From NCBI GenBank assembly GCA_016189965.1, contig JACPRL010000041.1:1-23248 (forward strand): a DNA stretch of 23,248 nucleotides, given 5' to 3'. The notes under the pieces were generated by a model that ran no database searches, was not told where the DNA came from, and saw only the letters and a list, made by a program, of their open reading frames with translations. Each line of letters begins with the position of its first letter. Positions within the stretch are counted from its first letter, which is position 1. The DNA is from Acidobacteriota bacterium. GTDB lineage: Bacteria > Acidobacteriota > Terriglobia > Acidiferrales > 2-02-FULL-67-57. A program made the translations under genes and the position numbers. This document shows positions 1 to 7,065 of this stretch, piece after piece.

Positions 1-23
1 GCAAGGGGGCGCTGCGCGCCCCT

Positions 24-43
24 GACAGGCACGAATGCCTGTC
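24..43. repeat. short palindromic hairpin repeat, copy 1
   Basis: An 8-bp perfect inverted repeat (GACAGGCA / TGCCTGTC) surrounds the tetraloop CGAA and lies just beyond the 3' end of the AsmA-type gene on the minus strand. It has the same architecture (7-10 bp perfect stem, short loop) as the hairpins at 4908-4925, 4955-4972, 5184-5203 and 5232-5253. No T-tract follows on the minus-strand side, so a terminator role is only possible. I read it as one copy of a dispersed intergenic hairpin family. Confidence 0.5.
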
Positions 44-3000
44 CTACTGCGAAGGTTTTTTGGGGCGGCGGAGGCGGTCGAGCATCTCCTTCAAGGTTTC
101 CGCCGGGCGGGAGCGGCCGCGGCGCAGGCGCATTTCGAGCAGGCGGGACATGTCCAGGTCGAAGTCGGGCCGGGCAAAGGTGCCGCGAACCAGGAAGGGA
201 ATCACTACGCGGCCCTGGTCGTCGGTCAGGATGTTGCCGGTGAGCCGGCCCAGCGGGCTGCGCTCGGTCATTCGTTGGCTCGCCTCCGGCGTGAAGGTGG
301 CGGTGGCTTCAAAGGCCAGCTCATCGTTGAAGCTGAAGCCGCCGACGGCGTCGACGGTCATGTCGGGCGTGCGCAGCGCGAGGTCGTTGGTGCGCACCCA
401 GCCCTCGCTGATCTCGAAGTTGGTGGTCATGTCCTCGATGGGCGTGTCGCGTTCCTGGTAGCTCACGCCGGCGATTTGCCCCAGCAGGACCAGTTCGCGG
501 CGCAGATTAACGTGCGCCAAGCGGCCATTGACCAGGGTCAACTGTCCCTCGCCGCGGGCCGAGCCGGTCATCCGCCGGCGCTCGCGTCCGGCAAAGGCGA
601 CCCGCAGGGTCCCGCCCATGCGCCCGTAGAGTCGGTTCTTGCTGTCGGTGTTTTCCGAGAGGAGCTTGTTGGCGTCCACGTTGCGCAGCAGGCCGTTGAA
701 CTCGGTGCGAGGCTCGGCGCCGCGCAGATCCACCACCAGACGGCCGCGCCCGCCGCCGTCGTAGAGGCCGAACTCAATCGGGTCGCAGGTCAGGACTTGT
801 TTTGAAATGGCCACCGGGGCAGCAAAAGGCGCGAGGGCGAAGGTTCCGTGGCGGACCCGGTCGAAGGCGAGCCGCCCGCGCGCGGTGAGGCGGGCGAACC
901 AGTCCTCGGACTTTTCCTGCGCCTCGACGACGGGGAGGGAGAGGCGGGCGGCGCGGCGCGGGGGCACCGGCGCCGTCCCGAAAAGGCGCTGGAGGGCTTC
1001 CACGTCGAGCACATCCCCGCGGAAGTCAAAGCGGGCGGTGGGGGCGTCGAAGTCCTCGACTTCAAGCGAGCCGCGCACGGTTGAACCGGCGGCGCTGAGG
1101 CGGAGGTCGGCGACGGCGAGCCGGCGGCGGTTGAATTCAATCCGAGCCTGCTCGATGGCGAGCGGAGCGGTGAGCCCCGCGGGCTGGAGGCTGGCGCTGG
1201 CGAGTTGTCCCTGGCCGCTGACCGCCAGCGGGCCGGCTTTCTCTTCCAGCACCCCACTGAGGTTCAGCGTTGCCGTGACCCGCCCGCGCGCCGAGCCGCC
1301 GGGCAGCGGGTCGGTTCCCATGGCCCGCAGCAGAGCGACCAGGGCTTCGAGGTCGGCGTTGTCTGTCGAGACGCGGGCTTCGAGCGCCGGGCGGGTCTGG
1401 TAATTCTCTAAGCGGAAGCTGGCCTGGGTGCGCAGCTTCTGGCCGATCTCGGCGGTGAAGGGTTCGGCGGAAAGGCGCGTGGGGGTGAGCGAAAGGGAAG
1501 CAGCCTCGATCCCCACCGGCTCGGGCAGCGGCGGCAGGGTCAATGAAATCTGGCGGAAGCTCAAGAGGCCCTGGTAGGTGAGTTGCGCCGGCTCGGCGAG
1601 GGGTCCTGCCAGCGTGACGTCGGGGCGCACGCGACCGCTCAGTTTCTGTCCCGGCCCCAAGGGGTTCTTGCCGAAGCGCGTGGCGAGGGCCAGGAGCGAT
1701 TCGACCGGCACTTCGTCCCCCGTCAGCCGAGCGCGCAGGCGCGCCGCGCCGCGGTAATCCTCTACCGTCCCCGACACGGTCAGGGTCAAGTCGGGTGGAA
1801 AGGTAAGAGGGAAGGGTTGTGCTTCGAGGCGGTCGGGGGCGATGCGGAGGTCGAGCGCCGGGATGCGCAGCGGTTGAGGGAAGCCTTCGAGGGGGAAGAG
1901 CAAATCTCGTAACTGGGCGGTGCCGGCGAGCTGCCAGGCTTCCGGCTTGCCTTTGAGCGCCAGGTCAGCGGTGAGTTTTCCCGCCAGGCCCTCGAGGGTT
2001 TTCCCGCCCACAGCGGGGAGGCCGAGCCGAGGGGGGAGCCGCCGCAGCGCTGCGAGATCGGCAGCCGAGGTTTTGAGCTGGAGGTCGAAGGCGGTGGCTG
2101 GGGACCAGGTGATGCTTCCGCTGAGGCTCACGCGCGTGCCCTGATGCTCGATCCGGCTCTCCGACAACTCCATCCGGCTGAAGTCGGCGGGCAGGCGGGC
2201 AGCGAGCTCGAGCCCGACGGGGCTTTGTTCTTTCGTGCCGGGAAGAGTGAGGGCGCCGTTCAACTCGAGCTGCTCGGGCGCCGAGCGGACCTTCAGCTTC
2301 CCCTCCAGCGCTCCGAGCTGGGCGAGCAACGGCGGCACGCTCACCAAAGAACGCAGGTCGACGGGGCGGAAATTCTCGAAGGAGACTTCCGCGTTGAGCG
2401 GCGTGCGCAGAGGCGCGGCGAGGTCGAGCGGCCCCAGCGAGCCCTGCACGCTCAGCCGGCTGTCGGGGGCGAAGTTCACCGCGAGGAGAAAGGGAAACGG
2501 GCGCGTGGGGCTGAGTTCGCTGACGCCGAACTCGACGCCGGTGACGCGCAGAGGCGGCTGGCCGGCGCGCTCGACGACTAGCGTGCCTTGCTGAACCAGC
2601 CAGTTCGTCACCGGCGGCGCGGGGGAGGGGGCCGGGGCGGTTTCTGCGGCGGGGCGCTCGGCGCTGGTTTCGGCTTCGGGCGAAGCGCCCAGGGTGGCGA
2701 CGTTCCAGCGGCCGGCGGCATCCTGGCGGAGGTAGATGGTGGGCTCGACCAGTTCGAGCGCCTGGACTTCCGCCTCTCCGCGCAGCAGGGAGCGGAAGCG
2801 GAAGTCAAACTGGGCGGCGCGGGCGCGAATGAATTCTTGGCCGGCAAAGTCCGGGGCTTCGCGCACCTCGACCTGGTTCAACCGCAGGCGCAGCGGCCAC
2901 AGTTGCAACTCCAGATCGGCGGCGTCGACGGGGCGATTGATGGACTGGCTCAACTGCGCCAGGATGGTCGTGCGGTGGCGGTTGGCGTCGAAGGTGGCCA

Positions 3001-3076
3001 CGAAAACGGCTGCGGCCGCGAGCAGCAGAACGACCAGCGCGACCAGTCCCCAGAACGCTTTGCGAGCGAGACTCAC
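44..3076 (-). CDS. AsmA family outer-membrane biogenesis / lipid-transfer-like protein
   Basis: A 1010-residue protein anchored by one N-terminal membrane helix (about residues 8-30), followed by a very long beta-rich periplasmic region. The N-terminus after the helix (FDANRHRTTILAQLSQSINR) and the C-terminal block near residues 800-900 (LLRNVDANKLLSE, then a G-S-A-R-G-E-G-Q-L segment and LVNGRLAHVNL) are typical of AsmA proteins. These are related to the YhdP/TamB-type bridge proteins thought to move phospholipids or help outer-membrane assembly. The chosen start is GTG at 3076, preceded on its strand by a purine-rich Shine-Dalgarno (GAGAGGGGG). The gene stands alone: the next plus-strand gene is 700 bp away. 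Family assignment is good; the exact role is inferred from the family only. Confidence 0.85.
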   Translation of the reverse strand: MSLARKAFWGLVALVVLLLAAAAVFVATFDANRHRTTILAQLSQSINRPVDAADLELQLWPLRLRLNQVEVREAPDFAGQEFIRARAAQFDFRFRSLLRGEAEVQALELVEPTIYLRQDAAGRWNVATLGASPEAETSAERPAAETAPAPSPAPPVTNWLVQQGTLVVERAGQPPLRVTGVEFGVSELSPTRPFPFLLAVNFAPDSRLSVQGSLGPLDLAAPLRTPLNAEVSFENFRPVDLRSLVSVPPLLAQLGALEGKLKVRSAPEQLELNGALTLPGTKEQSPVGLELAARLPADFSRMELSESRIEHQGTRVSLSGSITWSPATAFDLQLKTSAADLAALRRLPPRLGLPAVGGKTLEGLAGKLTADLALKGKPEAWQLAGTAQLRDLLFPLEGFPQPLRIPALDLRIAPDRLEAQPFPLTFPPDLTLTVSGTVEDYRGAARLRARLTGDEVPVESLLALATRFGKNPLGPGQKLSGRVRPDVTLAGPLAEPAQLTYQGLLSFRQISLTLPPLPEPVGIEAASLSLTPTRLSAEPFTAEIGQKLRTQASFRLENYQTRPALEARVSTDNADLEALVALLRAMGTDPLPGGSARGRVTATLNLSGVLEEKAGPLAVSGQGQLASASLQPAGLTAPLAIEQARIEFNRRRLAVADLRLSAAGSTVRGSLEVEDFDAPTARFDFRGDVLDVEALQRLFGTAPVPPRRAARLSLPVVEAQEKSEDWFARLTARGRLAFDRVRHGTFALAPFAAPVAISKQVLTCDPIEFGLYDGGGRGRLVVDLRGAEPRTEFNGLLRNVDANKLLSENTDSKNRLYGRMGGTLRVAFAGRERRRMTGSARGEGQLTLVNGRLAHVNLRRELVLLGQIAGVSYQERDTPIEDMTTNFEISEGWVRTNDLALRTPDMTVDAVGGFSFNDELAFEATATFTPEASQRMTERSPLGRLTGNILTDDQGRVVIPFLVRGTFARPDFDLDMSRLLEMRLRRGRSRPAETLKEMLDRLRRPKKPSQ

Positions 3077-3162
3077 GGTGGCCCCCTCTCCCCTCTTCTC
3101 CTAAGAGGTACACTCTGAGACCGGGGTTGGCAAGGGGAGAATCGCGGCGCGTGAAAAGCGAC

Positions 3163-3207
3163 CCTTCGACTACGCCCCGCTGCGCGGGGCTCCGCTCAGG
3201 ACAAGCA
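3163..3207. repeat. dispersed CCTTCGACTACGCC palindromic repeat, copy a
   Basis: The element opens CCTTCGACTACG, holds a perfect inner palindrome GCCCCGC-TGC-GCGGGGC, and closes with TCCGCTCAGGACAAG. The outer arms (CCTTCGA... and ...TCAGGA) recur at 3369-3451, 12047-12104, 14337-14438 and 22986-23134 around a variable core, in both orientations. This is a dispersed repeat, with no coding capacity and no transposase in the window. Confidence 0.65.
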
Positions 3208-3368
3208 GCGACTAACGACCAGCGAAAAGTGGCAAGCGACCAGCGACAAGTGAAAAGCGGAGGGGGCGGCGGTGGCCGGTGTTTCGTGCGACGTGCATCG
3301 AGCGTCGTGCACCGGGCATCGGCTCTGGTGCCTGGTGCGGGAGAGCGACTGGCGATTGGCGACTAACG

Positions 3369-3451
3369 ACCCTTCGACTACGCCTGCCTACGGCAGGCTG
3401 CGCTCCCTTCGACGACTGCGCTCAGGGTCTCCGCTGCGCTCCGACAGGGCA
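3369..3451. repeat. dispersed CCTTCGACTACGCC palindromic repeat, copy b (compound)
   Basis: A compound copy of the 3163-3207 family. It opens CCTTCGACTACGCC, has an inner palindrome GCCTGCC-TAC-GGCAGGC, then a second CCTTCGAC...GCTCAGGGTCTCCGCTGCGC unit. The nested inverted repeats could form extended hairpins on either strand. It is non-coding. Confidence 0.6.
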
Positions 3452-3569
3452 GGCTGGTTTTCGGCACGGGAGTGGCGAGTTGGGCACGGCGATTTCTCGC
3501 GTTGGGCACAGTAATCTCGGGCGTTTCGGGGCGGTGAACTACGGATTTGTGCGCCGGCAGGTTTGAAAC

Positions 3570-3598
3570 CACAGATGCACACAGATACACACAGATGA
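3570..3598. repeat. CACAGAT short tandem repeat
   Basis: The run CCACAGATGCACACAGATAC continues with CACACAGATGAAAA, giving three CACAGAT units spaced 9-10 nt apart. Related CACAGAG/ACAAAGACACAGAG sequences occur at 4874-4899 and 5081-5091. Intergenic low-complexity repeats of this kind occur in several metagenomic phyla. With units this short and irregular it is not a CRISPR array. Confidence 0.55.
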
Positions 3599-3717
3599 AA
3601 AAGCGACCCGCGGCCAGCGACACTTCGTCCCGCAGGGCGGGGCTCAGTGCAGGCCCGCGAGCTGTGGAGAAAGCATCCTCGGTGGGACATTGCTTATGCA
3701 CAGGCAAAAAAAAAGCC

Positions 3718-3746
3718 TTGCAGAGGGGCGGAGGAACCTCTAGAAT
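3718..3746 (+). promoter_or_regulatory. candidate sigma70 promoter for the transpeptidase gene
   Basis: A -35-like TTGCAG (3718-3723) and a -10-like TAGAAT (3741-3746, five of six consensus bases) are separated by exactly 17 nt. The predicted transcript start near 3753 would give a leader of about 40 nt. A 7-bp hairpin (GGAGGAA 3730-3736 / TTCCTCC 3746-3752) overlaps the -10 region in the DNA. The match is by eye. Confidence 0.4.
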
Positions 3747-3791
3747 TCCTCCAGCCGCAGCGCCACCACAACAATCGGTCGGAGCAACTGA

Positions 3792-4871
3792 ATGCACAGT
3801 TCGTTCTCGAAGTGGTGGAGCCTCCTGCTGGCTTCCCTGCTCTTGCTGGCGCCGGCGCTCGAACTGCGCGCCCAGTCGGGCAAGAAGAGTTCGCGCAAGC
3901 GGCGGCCGCGCTACACCGTGGCCAGCTATGGCAACCCGACCGCCCAGGATGACGAAACGGGCGAAGACGCTGTGGTGCGCGGGGTCGCCGTCGAAGCCCT
4001 GGGCCGCTTCAACGGCAGCGTGGTGGTGGTCGAGGCGGACACGGGTCGCGTCCTGACCATCGTCAACCAGAAGCAGGCCTTCTCCATCGGCTTCAAGCCC
4101 TGCTCCACCATCAAACTGGCCGTGGCGCTGGGGGCTCTGGAAGAGGGGCTGATCACCGGCGACACCCTGCTGCGCGTCTCCCGCCGGGAGTCGGTCAATC
4201 TGACGGAAGCGCTCGCCTACTCCAACAACCCTTTCTTTGAGATTCTGGGCGAGCGGATGGGCTTTGAAAAAGTCTCCGCCTACGCGCGCCTGCTGGGCTT
4301 CGGCGAGCTGGCCGGCTACTTGATCGAAAACGAATATCCCGGTGCCTTTCCCCTCGAGCCGCCGGCCAATGGCGGCGTGCGTCGGCTGTCGAGTTACGGG
4401 GAGGAGATCAAGGTGACTCCGCTGCAACTGGCGGCGCTGATGGCCGCCTTCGCCAACGGCGGCGCGCTCTACTACCTGCAGTATCCGCAGGCGGAGGAGG
4501 AGCTCGCCGCCTTCAAGCCGCGGGTCAAGCGCCACCTGCCCATCCAGCGCTGGCTGCCCGAGCTGCGTGCCGGGATGGAGGCCGCCGTGCTCTACGGCAC
4601 GGCGCGGGTCGCCACCGCCACCGAAGAGCAGGTCCTGGGCAAGACGGGCACTTGCGGCGAGGAGCGGGCCAAGCTGGGCTGGTTTGCTTCCTACGGCGTT
4701 CTGCCCACGGGCAAGCGCCTGGCGGTGGTGGTGCTGTTGCGCGGCGGCTCAATCTTCAGCGGCTCGAAAGCCGCCGAAGTCGCTCAGCGGGTCTACCAGG
4801 GATTGAGCCAGCACTACGTGCTGGCCGAGGGTTCTCCGTCGGAAACCGCTGCGCCGGCCAGCACCCACTAG
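3792..4871 (+). CDS. secreted penicillin-binding protein transpeptidase domain protein
   Basis: A 359-residue member of the serine penicillin-recognising superfamily, acting on peptidoglycan stem peptides in the periplasm. Residues 1-27 form a signal peptide ending ELRAQ. All three active-site motifs are visible: S105-T-I-K108 (catalytic serine and lysine), S144-N-N146, and K284-T-G286. S-N-N rather than S-x-V argues for a PBP-type transpeptidase rather than a class D beta-lactamase, although the compact size without a dimerisation domain resembles the latter. A basic stretch (KKSSRKRRPR) follows the signal peptide. GGAG at 3781-3784 sits 7 nt before the ATG and decides the start. The gene is monocistronic. 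The physiological substrate cannot be told from sequence. Confidence 0.85.
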   Translation: MHSSFSKWWSLLLASLLLLAPALELRAQSGKKSSRKRRPRYTVASYGNPTAQDDETGEDAVVRGVAVEALGRFNGSVVVVEADTGRVLTIVNQKQAFSIGFKPCSTIKLAVALGALEEGLITGDTLLRVSRRESVNLTEALAYSNNPFFEILGERMGFEKVSAYARLLGFGELAGYLIENEYPGAFPLEPPANGGVRRLSSYGEEIKVTPLQLAALMAAFANGGALYYLQYPQAEEELAAFKPRVKRHLPIQRWLPELRAGMEAAVLYGTARVATATEEQVLGKTGTCGEERAKLGWFASYGVLPTGKRLAVVVLLRGGSIFSGSKAAEVAQRVYQGLSQHYVLAEGSPSETAAPASTH

Positions 4872-4907
4872 CCACAGAGGCACAAAGACACAGAGAAAGC
4901 GGGACAT

Positions 4908-4972
4908 GGAACCCTGAAGGGTTCCGCTACTTCGCGTGCCGCTCCCGCCGTAGCGGAAGGCTTCAGCCTTCC
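4908..4972. repeat. paired inverted hairpin repeats (TGAA loop)
   Basis: Two hairpins face each other. The first, GGAACCC-TGAA-GGGTTCC (4908-4925), is followed by GCTAC. The second, GGAAGGC-TTCA-GCCTTCC (4955-4972), is preceded by GTAGC. TGAA/TTCA and GCTAC/GTAGC are reverse complements, so this is one element present twice in opposite orientation about 20 nt apart. The arrangement is like bacterial BIME pairs of REP sequences. Confidence 0.6.
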
Positions 4973-5183
4973 ACTCAAACTTGCCTGCCGGGCGGTCCGG
5001 CAGCGCTCCTAGAACCCCTCGGACACGCCGTGTCGGCTCCCGCCCCAGGGGGAGGTACCCCCCGGCCCCCCTGGCGCCACAGAGAAAGAGTTGAAGCAGT
5101 TGCATAACCTGCCGGCGGCGGGGACACCCAGAGAGGGTTTCCCCGCACCCCTTCCCCGGTGGCGCTGCGCGCGGCTTTTTTTC

Positions 5184-5203
5184 GGCACGGCTGAAGCCGT
5201 GCC
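5184..5203. repeat. short palindromic hairpin repeat with TGAA loop
   Basis: A perfect 8-bp stem GGCACGGC / GCCGTGCC closes the loop TGAA, matching the first hairpin of the pair at 4908-4972. It lies 3' to a T-run and is non-coding. Confidence 0.55.
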
Positions 5204-5231
5204 CTGACGGGCGTTGAATCCCCTCGCCGAG

Positions 5232-5253
5232 CCCGGTGGCACCTGCCACCGGG
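5232..5253. repeat. 10-bp perfect inverted repeat
   Basis: CCCGGTGGCA and TGCCACCGGG form a perfect 10-bp stem around a 2-nt centre. It is about 90 bp beyond the end of recA on the recA strand. It could act as a transcript-end hairpin, but no T-tract follows on the minus strand. It is probably part of the local hairpin family. Confidence 0.5.
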
Positions 5254-5343
5254 TTCTGGAGCCTGGGGGCTCGGGGGCAGGACTTGAGGTTTTGAAATGA
5301 CTTCTAGTGCGAGAGTTACACAGTGACCGAATTACAGCGCCGC

Positions 5344-6399
5344 TCAGCGGGCGCGGCTACGTGCGGCCTGTTCCGGGTCGTTCGGCGCCGCCTCGGGGGC
5401 CGCGGGGGCCGCGAGGCCGAGCTTTTCCCGCAGCAGACGGTCGAGCTTGGCGACGACGTTGGGATTTTCGCGCAGGAAGAGCCGGGCGTTCTCGCGCCCC
5501 TGGCCGATGCGCTCGCCTTCGAAGGTGAACCAGGCGCCGCTCTTCTCGACCAGTCCGTGGGTCACGCCGACGTCGAGCATGTCGGTTTCGCGGGAGATGC
5601 CTTCGCCGTAGATGAGGTCGAACTCCGCCTCGCGGAAGGGCGCGGCCAGCTTGTTCTTCACCACCTTGGCGCGGGTGTGGTTGCCGATGACACGCTCGGC
5701 TTCCTTGATGGCGGCGATGCGCCGGATGTCAATCCGCACGTCGGAATAAAACTTCAGGGCGCGGCCGCCCGGGGTGGTTTCCGGGTTGCCGAACATGATG
5801 CCGATTTTTTCCCGCAACTGGTTGATGAAGATGAGGCAGGTCTTCGACTTGTTGACAATGGCTTTGAGCTTGCGCAGCGCTTGTGACATCAGCCGCGCCT
5901 GCAGACCCATCTGCGGGTCCCCCATCTCCCCTTCCAGCTCGGCCTTGGGGACCAGGGCGGCCACCGAATCGATCACTACCACGTCCACGGCGCCCGAGCG
6001 GATGAGGGTTTCCGCCACCTCGAGGGCCTGCTCGCCGTAGTCGGGCTGGGAGACGAGAAGGTTGTCCACGTCCACGCCGAGCTTGCGGGCGTATTTGGCG
6101 TCGAGCGCGTGCTCGGCGTCAATGAAGGCGGCCATCCCGCCCAGTTTTTGCGCTTCGGCGATCACGTGCAGCGCCAGCGTGGTCTTGCCGCCGGCTTCCG
6201 GGCCGAAGATTTCCACCACGCGGCCGCGCGGCATCCCGCCCACGCCCAGGGCGGCATCGAGGGAGAGCGCGCCGGTGGAAATGACTGGCACGGGCACGAG
6301 CACGTCCTTCGTGCCCAGGCGCATGATGGAGCCCTTGCCCCATTGCTTTTCGATCTGGGTGACGGCCACCTCGAGTTGCCGTTTGCGATCATCAACCAT
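5344..6399 (-). CDS. recA: recombinase RecA
   Basis: A full-length 351-residue RecA, the ATP-dependent DNA strand-exchange protein of homologous recombination and the co-protease that triggers LexA cleavage. It carries the Walker A motif GPEAGGKT (residues 66-73), the Walker B stretch VDVVVIDSVAALVP, the INQLREKIG segment and the GGRALKFY motif, all strongly conserved in RecA. The ATG at 6399 is preceded by a strong GGAAGGAG, which fixes the start. Only 25 nt separate it from the DUF2007 gene upstream, and no LexA-type operator is visible there. It is therefore either co-transcribed with the upstream genes or driven from a promoter inside them. The acidic C-terminal tail of E. coli RecA is replaced by an Ala/Pro-rich tail ending in basic residues. 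Confidence 0.98.
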   Translation of the reverse strand: MVDDRKRQLEVAVTQIEKQWGKGSIMRLGTKDVLVPVPVISTGALSLDAALGVGGMPRGRVVEIFGPEAGGKTTLALHVIAEAQKLGGMAAFIDAEHALDAKYARKLGVDVDNLLVSQPDYGEQALEVAETLIRSGAVDVVVIDSVAALVPKAELEGEMGDPQMGLQARLMSQALRKLKAIVNKSKTCLIFINQLREKIGIMFGNPETTPGGRALKFYSDVRIDIRRIAAIKEAERVIGNHTRAKVVKNKLAAPFREAEFDLIYGEGISRETDMLDVGVTHGLVEKSGAWFTFEGERIGQGRENARLFLRENPNVVAKLDRLLREKLGLAAPAAPEAAPNDPEQAARSRAR

Positions 6400-6424
6400 G
6401 GTGGAGTCTCCTTCCGGGCACGCC

Positions 6425-7048
6425 TCAGCTTTGCCCTTCGTCGTTGGCTGTCTCGTCGTCCAGCCGCGCGCTCATCTCTTCTTCCATCGCTTTCAGCAGG
6501 GTCCGCGCGCGCTCTTCCTGTGCCTTGCTCACCCACAATCCGATCTCGCCCAGCCCCGCGGCAGGCAGTACTTCGGCGCCGCTGCGATCGGAAAAACATT
6601 CGATGCCGTTGTCGAGGAGCATTTGCTCCAGCATCTTTGCCTGCAGCAGGTCCAGCCCTACCCACACCCGCACGTCTTCGCTGGCTTCCTCCCCCGGTGG
6701 TTTCCGGAACATCAGCCACAGTCCAACGCCGACCAGAACAAGTGGCGACGGGATACTCAGGGGGCCGTAACGGTAGAGCCAGTACCAGCGCATGTGCACG
6801 AACCCTTGAGGAGTAAGTTTATAGGTGCCACGGGCAAAGGTGTGGGGTACGCCATTGACCGAGACAACCATATCGTCCGTGAAGGTGACGATGTCGCCTC
6901 CCGGTGCTCGCTGAATGATGGACAAGGTGTCGAGAATACCGGCGAGTACAAGAGCTTCCAGAACAATGCCAAATACGATTAGCCCAATCCCCACGCCTCT
7001 AGGCGCAGAGCTGCCGGCGGGAGATGGGACTGAAGGTCTGGCGCCCAT
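6425..7048 (-). CDS. two-helix membrane protein with C-terminal DUF2007 domain
   Basis: A 207-residue protein. Residues 18-40 and about 97-115 are membrane helices. Between them lies a small beta-rich segment (about 50-90). Residues about 126-195 (VRVWVGLDLLQAKMLEQMLL onward, with NGIECF and GEIGLWVSKAQEERA) match DUF2007, annotated as a putative prokaryotic signal-transducing domain of unknown function. The ATG at 7048 is chosen because it lies just after the stop of the extended VKOR frame (TAG 7066-7068, 17 nt gap) and opens the stretch leading into the first helix. The frame stays open further upstream, but there it overlaps two better-supported genes. The function is unknown; tight linkage suggests co-expression with the VKOR homolog and recA. 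Confidence 0.75.
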   Translation of the reverse strand: MGARPSVPSPAGSSAPRGVGIGLIVFGIVLEALVLAGILDTLSIIQRAPGGDIVTFTDDMVVSVNGVPHTFARGTYKLTPQGFVHMRWYWLYRYGPLSIPSPLVLVGVGLWLMFRKPPGEEASEDVRVWVGLDLLQAKMLEQMLLDNGIECFSDRSGAEVLPAAGLGEIGLWVSKAQEERARTLLKAMEEEMSARLDDETANDEGQS

Positions 7049-7065
7049 TATTCGTCCACTGCCTT

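Larger units (their letters stand above)
3077..3791. other. gene-free, repeat-rich intergenic region
   Basis: No open frame here has a plausible start, ribosome site or recognisable product. The stretch holds two copies of a palindromic repeat opening with CCTTCGACTACGCC (3163-3207 and 3369-3451), a degenerate low-complexity run of GCGAC/AAAAGCGAC units (about 3153-3260), a CACAGAT short tandem repeat (3570-3598), and the probable promoter and leader hairpin of the downstream transpeptidase gene (3718-3752). Confidence 0.6.
4872..5343. other. gene-free intergenic region with hairpin repeats
   Basis: This lies between the convergent transpeptidase and recA genes. It carries low-complexity CACAGAG-type sequence (4874-4899, 5081-5091), four strong short palindromes (4908-4925, 4955-4972, 5184-5203, 5232-5253) and GC-rich spacer. 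No frame has a credible start and product. A T7 run at 5176-5182 follows a GC-rich stretch but has only a 4-bp stem. Confidence 0.6.

Noticed and set aside
3105..3133. Possible promoter TTGCCA-N17-TACCTC for the AsmA-type gene on the minus strand
   Set aside because: The -35 is good but the -10 matches only two or three consensus bases.
3570..3598. Possible CRISPR array because of repeated CACAGAT
   Set aside because: Units are about 9-10 nt apart with no spacers of CRISPR length and no cas genes.
3378..4535. 385-codon minus-strand open frame opposite the transpeptidase
   Set aside because: It runs through intergenic repeats and the antisense of a gene with all three PBP motifs.
5162..5182. 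Possible intrinsic terminator with T7 run behind the transpeptidase gene
   Set aside because: The preceding stem is only about 4 bp (GCGC-TGC-GCGC) and lies 290 bp past the stop; too weak to call.
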